From: Maylandia zebra
Taxonomy: Eukaryota; Chordata; Actinopteri; Cichliformes; Cichlidae
Assembly: GCF_041146795.1 (NCBI RefSeq)
Contig: NC_135179.1
Span: 13,885,047-13,949,046 of the forward strand
Direction of reading: 5' to 3'
DNA length: 64,000 bases
A model generated the notes under the pieces. That model was not told the origin of the DNA. It saw nothing but the letters and a program-made list of their open reading frames with translations, and did not search any database. Below, piece by piece: positions 1 to 13,600 of this stretch. Positions within the stretch are counted from its first letter, which is position 1, and every line of letters begins with the position of its first letter. The position numbers and the translations under genes were made by a program.

Positions 1-1639
1 AGAGAGATACAAGGGAGTGTGAAAGAGTAGTGCGCTGCTGAATGAAGTCACAAACCTTTTTAGTCAAGACAGCCTCTGAGGTGGTCATCTGAAAAGCTGA
101 TGACTCATTCATACATTCATTTATGTGAATCATTGCTATTCACTTGTCAGCCATTCTGTATTCAGGAAGAATTGCTTATAACAGAGGTATTGTTTTCGTC
201 CTGCATCACAGCTTATCTGCCTGTGTCCAGGAAATGGCACACTGCACATTTAGACAAGGTTACATGAGCAAAGCCTGGCTGAGTGCAAAGATTCCTTTTC
301 TTTTTGGCACAACAAATGGTTTCAGAGCAATGAGAAATGTATTGTTTGGGATTTTAGAAAACTTAATATTCCTCCTGAGCCGAGTTCCTGAGTATGTCTT
401 CAAGGCAACTGCTTCTAAAGTCTCTAAACTGCCAGCACTTTTGATCTGTAATGCCTCTTAATATATTATATATCCATGCTTTTAACATCTGCATCAGTAA
501 AACAACACTTCTTAAACCACACACACACACTTTGGTTTCACTGCTCTGACCTCATTTTATAAGCCAAATATATCTTATACCTGTAAGTAGGCACACACTT
601 TTTTTGAAAGCTACACTGGATTTATCTTATAAGACTTTACAGGAGTTCAATTAAAAAAAATCCTATTGATTAGTTTGATTTTGCAGGGTTCTGTCTCCTG
701 CATAAATACTAAGACCATAAATAGCCACAAGTGTACTATTTTCTTCCACAAGTTGTTGTCAAGTTCTTAACAAAAAAAAGGTGCCAACTACTAATTGTTG
801 ACTCAAAATGATCCATTCTTAATGAGAACTATTGTGTCTTTTCAACATGTGTCATTAATCAGTCTGTCAGTTATGACCCTGCTCTTTGCCATCAATACTT
901 GCGTGGAAGGTTTTAAGGATGGAGCAAGAATCAATGCCACGTCCCTCTCCATACCCTCACAATGCATAATACACATGGACCATCTCTTCCTCCACTCAGG
1001 CAACTTTTTACAAAAAGTTTAATATAAATCCATAAATTAGAAATGAAGACAAACAAAATGAAAAATGTCATCAGAGACTACACTAGTAAAATAAAGAAAG
1101 AAACAGTGACACAATTTAATAAAAAGGATTTGTATTGTTTGTATTGTCAAACTGCACTACTGCATAACATACACAATACAAGTCATTTCCTGACTGTACA
1201 ACATGCCATTATGAGTTTTTTTTTTCTTCCTGATAGCGATAACAAAAATGATGACTATATATATGTACACAACTCTGTTACAAGTTATATCGATCACTTG
1301 TGTCGAGATAAACAGCACTGACAAAAAAACAACTATGGTCATTTTCGTCTAGGATCTAAAAACCTTGATTGAAAGAAACACAGTCAAACACAACATCAGT
1401 ACTTTTCCCACTAGAATTTGGTGATAAATGCAATAAATTAAACAAGAGAACAATGAGAAAGTTCAAATGTCACTCTTGAAAATGTAGGAAGGGGTCCTCT
1501 TGGGGATGTGGAGATGCCACTGCGCGACTGAGCATGCCTGTCGATTGTATTTCCCATGAATGAAGAAATTTCATTACTCTGTCCATCCATCCATCCATCC
1601 GTCCATCCATCCATCCATCCATCCATCCATCCATCCTCT
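1..1639. other. 3' UTR and downstream flank of dach
   Basis: No coding exon is visible here. The part next to 1639 must hold the dach 3' UTR, because the dach stop codon is at 1640-1642 on the minus strand. Candidate minus-strand polyadenylation hexamers (ATTAAA) lie at 1115-1120 and 1018-1023, about 520-620 bases after the stop; neither is proven. The short open frames in this stretch look like chance. Confidence 0.55.
1581..1636. repeat. (ATCC)n / (GGAT)n tetranucleotide microsatellite
   Basis: About fourteen tandem ATCC units with one ATCC-to-GTCC change. On the dach coding strand the array begins three bases after the stop codon, so it is the first sequence of the 3' UTR. Confidence 0.95.
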
Positions 1640-1677
1640 TCAGTACATCCCAGTGGTTTGCAGAAACACTCTCCCCT
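1640..1677 (-). CDS. dach1: dach last coding exon
   Basis: A 38-base terminal exon with acceptor TTTCAG. Joined in phase 1 to the exon at 2774-2845 it gives [12 protein letters not shown]-stop. The longer open frame over this position is a different, non-coding frame through the GGAT repeat. Confidence 0.92.
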
Positions 1678-4600
1678 CTGAAACAATAAAAACGATAATG
1701 AATAAAATTTCAGCACAATAACATTTGTCAATTTCAGGGGAGACAAGCATTATTCTAACAGTAAAAGGCACGGTGCTGGATCCAATTCATTCACTAATTT
1801 CAATATCGAGAAGGTCCTATAGAGCCACAAGCAAAGATCATTAACAAAAGAACATTATTAAGGCTCAGTTGAAAGTGTTTTTCTGCCGCTGATCTCCATT
1901 TTTGGCGATAAAACTTCCTGGCACAAAGGAAGCACATCCTGCCCTGCTGTCTGACAGACAATTCCCCTTTAAATGATTTATTACTGGGTGTTAATTATGC
2001 AAATGATGTCCAAACAAACTCGTCATGAGGACAATTAAGACAGCCATTAATTAGTGGCCAGTTCTCTTCTTGCTTCACTGACATTCAATTAAAAATTGCT
2101 TTTGAACAAGCACGCTGTTTGGTATGGCGGTCTTGGCACAGCGCGGAGCAGAGGTGGGCTGAAACCATGCACTCTTTTGATGAGGCCGAGCTAGAGATCA
2201 TGGCCATTTCTTTTTCTGTCTGTTTAAGATGTTACATGTGGGATTTTCTCATTAATCTATGAAGACAATAAAGGTGGCAAAATAAATATATTAAATGCCT
2301 GTCTCCATTAAACCGGCAACCTCAGAAAACTGTCTCATGCTTCATTTCATTTTGTTCAATTTCTCAGGAGTGGTCTCCCTGTGAAATCTTTGAAAACTCT
2401 TCCAGTAGACCGGTCAGTTAAGCATCAAAAGCAGTGAGTAGGTGAAATAAAGAAATCTCCTTCCCCAGCTTGGTCGATAGCTGCTAAATAAATTCCTGCC
2501 ACTACGTATATGTATTTTTTGGGAACATTACGTCAGTTTTTAGCCATTAATATTAAATCAATTAGTCCCCACTTGTTTAAAGTTTAAAGTTTAGTGCATT
2601 TCTGTTTGCATTTCCTGTATTAATCACATTTAAGTTGTCTTTTGGTGGCAGAACATTACAGCAGTGACAGCTTTTGTGCAGGATTTTTTCCACAATTTTT
2701 TTAATCACAATGTGACGCCTGTTTTCACCTCTACATACTGAGAAAGCTGCCTTCGTTATCTGGACACTTGTACCTTGTACTGTTGCCTTAGTGTCCACCC
2801 TGCTGTCATCGTGGTTGTTCCCATCCGAGTCCTGGGTCACAGGCTCTGTGTGGGGAGGGGCTGCTGATGATTGATGGCCTGTAGCTTGGCCATTAATTAA
2901 TAAGGACACTTAATTAGAGGCTAATGAACAGTCAAGGCTACACTGTAGTGAAGGCTTGGGCAATATTAGACATGAAAAGAAGAATTACGAAGGATTTAGT
3001 CACTTAAATAAATTCTGAGTCAAAACCATTTCTGTACCTGTGTGTGTGTTGGCAGTGTGCAGGAGACTGTGCTCTGCCTGATCACGGAGTTTCACCTCCT
3101 CCTCCAGGGCCTCCTGTAGTCTCCTTTTACTCCTCTTTTCCTTCTTCAGGCGCTTCTGGATAAGAACTTAAAAAAGAAGAGGAAGAAAGGAACAAGCAGA
3201 CGGCCAAGAGTGTGAAAGGATGTCAGAAAAGTTCAAACTTTGCAATCAAAATATTTAGGTGCTTTTTTTAATGCTTGACTTGCATGCAGTGTTGGATGCT
3301 TTCTGACCTTGGTGGATATTTGCAACAAAAGCTCTGATGGCACTTTGACCTTAGTAAGTGAGGTCAACATGCTATTAAAGTATAGCAAACTCTGCATTTG
3401 CTCAAAAACCCCTGCAACAGGTAAGCAACATCACGCGGCTCTTTCAGTTTTTGTGTTTTGTGGTCATTTTCCACCACAAGTTGCATGCTTCCCCACCTGG
3501 TGTGTCCTCATCAACCAAACTGTCCTTGATTGGAATTTTGTCTGACCGTGCCGTATACGACAGCTTTTGTAAACTTGCCAAACTTGATTTAGTTTGTAGC
3601 AGACTGCCAACTTTAGTCTAATTCACCTCTGCAGATGCCTTGAGGGGTAATATACAGAAGGTGTCCTCACTTCCTTATCTGATTTTCCCGATAATGGACG
3701 TCCTGTCAGCTTTACAAGTGGATTAGACCACTCTTGTTTAGCTGCACGGCCGATTTTGTCAGTGTTTCGACAGTAAAATCCACACCGTGCCAGAGTTAAT
3801 AAATTCACGAGGGCCAAATGTAACACTCCAATCAACACTTGCCAACTAGAATAATTTCCAGAGACAAAATCTCGAGTTAGCACTGACATTTGTTTCTAAC
3901 TCATCTGTATGTGGAGCAGCCTACCTCTGTTTTTCTGTTCCATGCTAAGCTGTCTCTCCAAGGTCTCTCTGAGCTCCCGCTCTCGGACCAGCTCCATCTT
4001 CAACTCTGTCCTCTCCAGCTGGTCCTGCTTCTCCTGCGCCCTGGCATTCTCTATGGCAACTCTCAGTAGACCCTGCTTGGAGACACACAGACACACAGCA
4101 ACAGGTTACACCAACATTAAAAAAGTAAACCCTTTACCAGCTGAACCTTACTAATACAAATTGAAAAAGACGGTGTTTCTGAACATTTCATGTTAACATA
4201 AAAAGTCTCCTAATTGTAAAAGTATAACAATCACAATTAATCTTTTTTAGGGGCAAATCTTTGTCTGTCATCACATTCGGTTAGGATTACCGAGTGGGAA
4301 AAAATGCTGGTCTTTTAACTGCCATCACCACTTCAGGGTCAGATGGGTTATTTATTTTCTCCCTGTGAAAACCCAACCAGAGAGGGCTTTCATTGTGACT
4401 ATACTATAACAAAGATGTATAATCTGAGAAGCAGGTCAGCACACGCCCATCTGAATTACTGCATATCCTAAATGTCTACTATTTACCATTTCAGGAAATC
4501 CCAAAGAGTGGCTCATCTCTCTTCCTATTCATCTTGGGGTATAATAATAACAATAAAGCCCGGCAGAGCCTCACCTGGATGTTCGTGAGCAGGGTCTCTA

Positions 4601-7600
4601 TGGAGGACAAGCCTTCCGGGAAGATGAAGGGAGTGTGGTGAAGACCTGCTGGGAGCTTCTGTCCTGCCGGGTAAGAAACCCTCTCACAGCCCTCCCTGCT
4701 TGATGGGGGTTTCTGGTAGACTTGTCTATCACAGCTCTCCCTGGTCGTCTGAGCGGCCAAGGAGGTGTTATCTGGAGGCAAGAGAGACAGTTTGATGTCT
4801 AGTCTGTAAGGCTGATGCACATCTGACTGAATCAGTTTACCACAGTGAGCCCATGGCTTTCACCTTCACACAGACTCTTAAGGAATCACACACAGGGGTG
4901 CCATCACTTCATTATGTGAAGTAAGGATCAATAACAAAATTATTAGAGCAAGAAAAGTAAATTACTGACCGTGGTAAATACCACTTTGAGAAAACAAAGA
5001 TAAGGCTATAAGTGTATGAGACTTTCAATTTACACATTTATATTTATCATGATAACTGGTACGTCATTTACTCTAATATATTCTTCATCCACTAAGAGAC
5101 AATAGAGAGCTCTGGAAAAAGCTAGAAAGTGGATCTTGATAGTTGATAATTTTAAATACAAGTTGACAAAGCGTATTTCATATAGATTATAAAAGCAAAA
5201 CACTTCAGCTGAAAGCCTCCTGCAAAGAAGGACTGATTTAAATAATGTACACGTATAAAAATCGATTCGATTTTCTTGAGCTTCCAAATGTATTTTGTGG
5301 TCTAGGCACTGTTTGTTTTTTTGTTTTTTTAACATCTATTCTCCTTCCAAAAGTGCAAACCTTTGAAAAGTGGTATGCATATTTGACAATACTTACTGTG
5401 TTAGTAATTTGTCTTACAACTGTCTCTTTTATCAAGTGTGTGCTTCAATCCTATTAGTATAGTATATCTTGGTTAATGTTTGTTTAAAATCAGCAAAAAA
5501 GATCTTCATTCTTGCGACAATATGTAATCAAAGCACAGAAATTTCTAGCTTACTAATATAATTTACTTAATTTCTTGTAAACACATCAAGCCCAACAGCA
5601 AATAGGTGTTTACACTAATTACTGCGTGCAAGTTCGTGCACACATGCACAAACGTCCTGGTTTGGGGTTTTAAAAATGTGGTTACCCTTTATTAGATGGC
5701 AGTCTGCCTATTGATAATGCACCACAGCTTGACATCTCCCATAAAACCAGCTAAGAACCTGCATTATGGATGACCATCTGTTTGTAAACCTGAGAACTGC
5801 GTGTACCCTATTCGTGACAGAGAGGGAGATGAAGATTAGCCATTTCCTGCATGTTTTTTTTCCCCCTTGCATCAGGCAGTTGCTCAGTTTATGCGTCTAC
5901 TGTCTTCAGAGCCGCCGAGGACGAAGACGTCCTGGGAGTTCGGCAGTTATTGGAGCAGAGACGAGTGTGAACGTGCGATGTGATATCTGGCAGTTTTCTC
6001 TGTCTGTGACAAATGACAGTGTTTTCTCCACTTAGCTGACCACAGCATCTTCTGCTCCAAATCCACCCACCTTCCCCACACTGCCTCGGCCTCACGTCTT
6101 GGCAACTGTCACATTCAAGGTGTTTCACAGATGAGAAGCAATACCCCCCCCCCTCCCCTTTCTCCCTCTTTCTTGCTAAAAGCATTGCTCTGTAGAGAAA
6201 GGTAATTAGCAGGTGCTGGCGAGCTCAGCGGAGGGCATCCAACTACACTCCTGTGGCTCTCATACAGACGCACACACACACATATTCGAAGCTGCTGAAG
6301 TGCGCAGTCAGCAGCGTGGGCTCCCCAGGCTCCTTGGATGTGACTGATCCTTTATTGAGTTACAGTTTTACGCCTACTTTACCTCACACTCGCACACAGG
6401 TCTGGCATACACATACACACACAGACACAGCTGCCAGCTTGTTTGATCATTTACCCATCTCTCTAACCAAGGTCACTGTCTGTTTTTCTCTTTTCTCCCA
6501 ACTTCTTCCCCCCCCCCACCCCGTCTCTCTTACTCTTCTCCCACCCGTCCCCAGGGCTAATGAACTTCACCACGTGAAGACTGCCAGTCAGCGGAAGAGG
6601 GAAAAAAAGGGGGAGTGGGGGGAGCGAAAGAGAGAGACAGTGAGAGAATAAAATTTTGCTGATGTTTGGTTAATGGGAGTGAGGTGTCAGGGATGGCCTC
6701 TGATCTTTGCTGCATGGATACGTTGTTCAAAGACCAGTAAAACAGCACACACAGCCAAAAACGGACTCGCATACACACACTCGCAGATTATCATACAATG
6801 GATTGACAGAATGACAGCGCTGAAGTGCTCTTTGAAACTCTGCTCAATCCACGATAAAGCCTATCCTGTGATGTTCTAGGTCAAGCACAAAAGTTTGCAA
6901 TCCAGTAAATGCACATGCGTTTCATTTGCATGCAGGAAAATCAATTGAAAATCAATCACATAAATGCAACGTGTGATGCATGGCGCTCACGTTGTTGGTG
7001 CCCTCGCTGCTTTGTCAATACTGTCAGACACCTGACAGCATCAGAAACCGTACCTGGGAGGCCTTTGTGATTTTTAGATTCAATTACTGAATAATGCGAT
7101 TCCGTATTAGAATACATTTACATGCACGCACACACGTACAAACTCGCATACAAACAGTCTCTCTCTCTTTTTCTCTCGCAGTAGATTTCTGCTGACTGTT
7201 TGTCCTTGAGCAGTCCTCATTAAGCTAATGCAAACCTCCCTGACAGAGAGAACCAAACAACTGACGTTGCAGCGCCGTGGCAACGCAGGCCCTAACGACA
7301 GGGAGGCAGTCGTTATGCAGATGAGGTCCAGCTGAGAGCGCGGGAGGCCGCCTGGCTCGTTAGACCGCGGCCTAGCAAATGGCTCGCTAATGTAACACCG
7401 CTTCCTGGTCTAATGGAGTCCTGTTTTGCAGAATTATTTGTCTTTGCTCCCCGCAGGGAGCCTGGGGGCCACTGACAGCAAGAAGGAGAGAAAGTGGAGA
7501 GAAAGGGTAAGACGGTGAATGCTCATTGACCTGTTACTGATATACTGATTTCTTTCTTGTTGAACCCTCTTTCTTTAAAAATAAATAATTAATGAGAAAC

Positions 7601-10600
7601 TCTCAGATAGGTGACGGAGGTGTTTAAATTGCCTTTAAATAACAATGTGCTGTGGATGAAGGTGAACTGCAAGGAAACTGAATGCTTGCTGTTCTGCATT
7701 GACAGACCTGTTTCAAAGGCAATTCATCTGTCTGAGAAATAATCAGTAAGCATTATTAAATGACTAATGACTAACTATACAATATATTCTCAGAAAGCAG
7801 TTATAAATTGACCTTTGCAGTGAGGTCAACACACACTCTTTAAGATTTTGGAACTTCAAGCGCTGACTGTCTTACCTCTGTCAGAGTGGCTCCTCTTGTT
7901 CTCCTTGTTGTATTCCACTGAAGTCCCATCTGTATCTCTGCCCCCCTGCACCGAACCAGGAGAATGACCCAACACACTGTGACTTGACGACAGGCCGTCA
8001 TGGAGCGGATCTGGAGAGAAAACATACAACGCAAAAAGGTTATTAACGGACTTATAGCTCCTGTTATAGCTAAGAAAATAAAATATAAATAATATATATA
8101 TGTATGTATTTTTGAACAGATTGAACCTGCCACAATACTATGCGTACACAAGTGAGTACATACGTGTAGTTTCTGCAGTGCGTTCTGTGTGAGATGGTGA
8201 ACTTGACACACTGCTGCTGTGATTGGACGACAGCTGAGCTTCCTCCAGTGAGGGAGACGGGGAGGGGCTGTCACGCATTCGCTCCTAAGAAGCACCAAAG
8301 TGGCACACAATTTCAACTGAAATTATGGATAATAAAAAGACACACAAAGCTCACAAAAATCAAACTTTACAAAAACGAGAATCCAGAAATCTACTTTCAG
8401 GTCTTTTAAGCCATCCTAACCAATCATCAAAACCATACTTAATAACATTATGAGATGAGACACTGGGAAAACTGTGAGTGATTTCTTAATTTGATGTGTT
8501 TTATGTGTCTCTTCAAACTAATTTATTTTAACAGGTTCAATTTCTTTAATTATACATAGCGGTTTATTTTTAAGCAAAGTCATCAATTTGGCGAAGAGGA
8601 TTGCATTTTCTGTTGGTATGCAGCATATCTGAAAAATGCATAAATAGATATTGGATTGACCTGAAGCCAAGAAACGACTAATTATATTCTGGTAGCGATC
8701 CATAACTTGATTCCTAATTTTGCACGTAAAGGATAGAGAGATTGAATCATTTAGAAGATGTAGAGATGAGAACTAGTTCTTTGGATGTTAAACGTTGGGA
8801 GAAATTTGTTTTAGCAAATGTTTTGTTTTGAAACAACATTTCGATGTAAATCTTAAACTCTGATTTCTTCCCTGAGCATCACGCGGACTCAGGCGATTAC
8901 TGGCTCGTGGTCAGATCCACCGGGCTGATGGGCCTCTGAGTTCACCTTAATGACGGAGGTGGGAGCCCTGGCAGGGGGGTTGGCGTGGAGATGCGCCACG
9001 TTGGCCATGCTGGCCAGCATGCTCTGTCGGTTCATCTGGCCCATCGCCATGGAAACGGAGGCTGGCGCCAGGCTGGCAGGGATCAGAGGATGTGACATCA
9101 TCATGAAGGGCAACTGCTCAAGAACTGGAGTAGAAAAGAATAAAAAAAAGAAGGAGAACAAGATGGAGTAAGACAGTCAGTTGGTTTTCATAAGTCAGAC
9201 CAGGCTGGCTCGTCATAAATGTGGGGCTTCTTTCGTTTTACCTTCAGCTGTGTTTGTTTTATTTTTTTTACCCATCACATCTTAAAAGGCTTTCCTCTGT
9301 TCGGCCCAATGTCATTTACTGAACTGAAAATGCACAGCATCTCTCATGACAAGAAATAAATCTGAAAACCAGCGTCATTCCTCTTTGTTGTATTACCTGG
9401 ATGACTGCTCTGCTTCTAAATCACAACTTGAAAATGTGCGTGAAAAAAATGTCGAAAGGAAGAAAAGGCAACAGAGTAGAGGAAGACACGGCTGTTTCTC
9501 AAAGGCTTTGATGGCCTCGAGATTTTTTCTGAGCGCTAAGAAACCTACAAATTCAGCCCTGCTGGAGTCAAGGGAAAAACACATAACTTTTCTGTTAGCA
9601 CCCCGGTGTTCTTTACCATAAATTAACACGTTTTCAGCAGTTGAAACTAAACTCCTATTATCTCGGCCAATCTGTCGTTCGCGCTCTTCTCTTTAAGACA
9701 AGCATCCACTATCTTTAAAGAAAATCCTTCCTCTCCACAGCACCCTAGTGGGTTGTTGCAGTCCTTCTATTCATGAAGCAAACAATCCTGTTGGGGGGAG
9801 GGGTAGAAAATGACATAAATATTTATCATTTAATAAAAGGAAAAACAAAAACAAAAGAAACACAGGGAGGAAGTGGAACAAAAGAAGCTGATGGCAGTCC
9901 TGGTGCTGGGCCAGCAATGCACGCTGGGTAATTATAAACACAAAGGAAAAAATCTTGGACTCTATTCCGCACAATTGTCACAAATAATAGAACGAGTGCA
10001 TGGAAACAAAAAAAGGCTATCCAAAGAAGAGAGATGAAATAGAACAAATAAAGAGAGAAAAGGGAAGAAAGAAAAAGGGAGAGAATGAAAGAAGGGGAAA
10101 AGGCAAACTAAGAAATAAAGGGCGAGGCGTTGACTTTATGAGTTGGGCTCGCTGGACATATGTGCAGTGCTTTGTGCATTTGGCAGATTAGTCTCTCACT
10201 TGCCCAAAGCAGAAACCAATCCAAACAAAAGATCTGTCTGAATGGAGCTGAATAACCAGATGCTCCAACAATCAACTATGAGCCAACTCTAAATATTAAG
10301 CCTTGGTTTGAAACCAGCGCTCCACTTTTGTCACCCCCCTCAACCCCAACTCCAATCCCACCTGCCTCCATAAATTTCATTTTTCTATCCCTCATCCTAA
10401 CTCTGTTTTATCCCCCCCTCTCCACTCTCTCTGCCCTCCCATCACTTTCTCTTATGTTTCATTAAAAACATCAAAAGTCAAAGTGCCTCTCTTATGTTTA
10501 TCCAAACAAACCATTACTGTAAACACACAGTTACTGTAAATTTCCCAGAAGATCTTGTTAAATGCAGAAATGGCTGCTCCCTGCTCTTCCCCAGCCCATA

Positions 10601-13600
10601 AGGTGTCACACTCAGCATTTGTGAGTGTGTGCGTGTGTGTAATCTGAGATTGCCTTTGTAGTGGTTAAAGCTCTGGTAGGGGCCTATCCTTCCCATAAGG
10701 CAGTGGGTGGCGGTATGGAAAAAACACATTGTGCTTATGTGTGTATGTATGCCTGTGCTGTTTGTGTGTGTGTGTGTGAGAGAGTGTGTGTGTTTCCACT
10801 TGACTCTATCATTAACAGTGATTAAGCTTTACAGGTTTATAATGGCTGGTGGTAACCATGCCATCTAACTGTGCACAGATGCAGGCAGTTGTAAGTGAGT
10901 GTATGCAATGGTAAACAATGCTTAATGTTGGGATTGTTTACAGACACAAGCACCGTACACACAAAGCAAAAAAAAAAGAAAAAGGTAATAATGGGTTTAA
11001 ACATACAGTGATTTAACTGTAAGGACATTTTTTAGGACATTTCTGTCCTAAAGCCTTGTGCTGTGCTCCACATGTTAAGTGTGTGTGTGTTTGTGTGTCT
11101 GGCTGATAGCATATTCCACACAGACCTCCATAAGCCCAGTCATCTGTCTAAACACACTGATGTCGCTTTAACCTGTCGATAACAGTGTGTGAGTGTGTGT
11201 GTGTGTGTGTGTGGGGGGGGGGGGCGTGCTTGTGCCCGTCCCGCCATCGATTGTCCAGCGTTTGTCGTTTGCATTCAGGATAGTGAATTAGAGAGAAGAC
11301 TATTGATTTGGCTTCAGCCTCTCATCTTATTCATCTCTCTATCATCCCCGTGTGCTTACTACCGTGCACCGATGCTCCAGATCTGCTGGCTGCTCTCCCT
11401 CGCTGCAAAGCCAGGGATGGGCACTGTGAAGGGAGCGGGTTTTTCTAACATATGACTAAAATAGGAGAATATCTGAACATGTAATGAGCAGCCAACAGGG
11501 ATTCGATTAAAAAAAAATGAGAAGGTGATTCTTTGCTTTCCAGGGGCAAACTGTAAATGAGAGCACACTCCTTTGTCAGCTCTGAAAGGCAAGACTTTTT
11601 CCAGAAAAATCCTGATTTAATTTCTCTCCTTATGGCAAACAAGTGTGACTAACAAAGCTGGTCTGAGTCGACACTCTCTCATTGGGATGACTAATAAGTA
11701 CTAATGACTTGCCGGCAATGTTTTGAGGCCACAGAGCAGATGACCAACTGCGTTTTTCAGGAAATGATTCCTGAATCTTATTGAGTACCACAAATATGCA
11801 AACTAATCCAAGCTGGAGAAAATTCAGCCTTATAGTCAATTATTACAAGCTGGGAAAAAACACCACAGAAGCAGTAATTTATATAGATGTGTTTATATAT
11901 TTGTTTGGATTACCTCACCCAGATATCCTTTGTTGCATTTCATCTCAAGATCTTGCTGCTGTTGTTTGTTTTTCTACTAACTGTCTCTCAAAGGAAACAT
12001 ACAGGCTGCAGAGGTGATGTCACATCCTGGTTTTAATCAGCCTGGTTCATAAACACAGCTGCTCAAGTTGTATTGACTTGGCATCACAGATGTGTTCAAC
12101 AGTGTTATGCGGGTCGTGATTAACATAACACTCACACACTCACATATGCACGTACCAAAAAAAAAGGATGAGACTCACCCAGTCCGGGGTTGTGGTCGCC
12201 GTTTTCTCCGTTTCGCCCGCCATGTTGTTGGTTGCTGTGGTAACCGGCCATCGCCTCCAGTTTGATCTTTTTGGCCAGGGCAGAGAGATCTAAGAGAGAG
12301 AGAGACAGATGCAGAGATGAAGAAAAAGAGGGAAAGAAAGAAAGAAAAAGAATCAATAAGAGCCAGATCAATGGCCCCCGGTGGAGGATTAGAGCAGTAG
12401 GTAGGCAGGAGGTTGTCATAGGAGGACAGGGGCCAGACATTCATTCTGACTGCACCGCTGCACTGGCCATTTAGTCTGCCAGGGAATCAGCAGTGATAGG
12501 AACAAGCCAAGACATTCATCTCTCCCACACAGGGATATCACATCCCACAGCACAGAGCACAGGATAACACTCAGCAGCGGCAGCAGCAGCTCCACCTTTC
12601 ATCCAGAGAGAACTTCGTTATCGGTACGAATTAGACGCACAAGGCAAAAAGTGAAGATACTTTCTAATGGGGGTTGTGCACTTTTGGATAATGTGTAATA
12701 GAGAGTGAGAAAATGCGAGCCATGTTTTAATTTGTGCGTTGAACCCCAGAAGGTAGTTTGACCCTCAGATCACCCTGTAAAATAGAAAATTAAATATGTC
12801 TTGTGCTAACACAGTCAAACACGTTGAATTATTAAAGTTCAGACAAACCACACAACTGTGCAAACACGGCAGAGGAAACACAAACAGACCGTAAGTCTTA
12901 ATTTCCTGGTCTTCAATACGTCTAAACATTTGCAACAAACTGAACTGCTGAGTGGTTTTCTACGCTCCCATCAGACGGTGGGTGTCTGAGGTGAACAGCT
13001 GAAGACGTCGACAGCCACAACAAAATCGTTCCTTTTTCTTCTCGTCTCCTCTTCTTCTCTCTCCTGCCCTCTCCCCTTCTCTCCTCCCATCCCCTCTCCT
13101 TACGTTACCTTTTCAAATGTCAGCATCACAGCGGGACATAAGCCACTGTGCTGCATGTGTGTGTGCGCGAGTACACGAGGGCGAGAAAAAGAGACTAAGG
13201 AGGATCACATCAAAGATTTTCCCCTGCCTTTTACGCTCAAATGTCCTCCCTCTCTCTGTCTCCTTCTCCCCTCTCATGTGGCCAGTTCTAATCAGTAGCA
13301 CTGACATTGCCGCCGTGCCCTCTCCTTTGGTGGAAAAAGACTCTTTTTTCCCACTGAGAAAGATGCTCTTGAACGCTCGCGCAGACACAACGCACACACA
13401 CACGCGCGCAAATACACATACACACTCAAGCACCTTTGAACAGTGAGAGGAAGCGGAGGCTAATAGAAAATGGCTTCTTTTGAGGCGGGGAATGAAAAGA
13501 TCAGGTTGCAGTGAAGAGCACAAAGCCAAGGGCAACTTTGAGAGCGGTGAGGTGCCAACAATTACTTTTCTCCCTTTCTCTTTGCAACACACACACACAC

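Noticed and set aside
1438-1746. Minus-strand open frame with a Trp-Met-Asp-Gly repeat
   Set aside because: Wrong phase relative to dach exon 10; the in-phase frame stops at 1640. The repeat is a GGAT microsatellite.
2577-2909. 110-codon minus-strand open frame
   Set aside because: Only 2774-2845 is coding (dach exon 10); the rest reads past a good donor (GTACAAGT) and before the acceptor.
6253-6651. 132-codon plus-strand open frame
   Set aside because: Low-complexity Thr-His, Pro and Arg-Glu content from simple sequence inside a dach intron; no family likeness.
8950-9171. Plus-strand open frame over dach exon 4
   Set aside because: Exact antisense shadow of the dach exon at 8946-9124.
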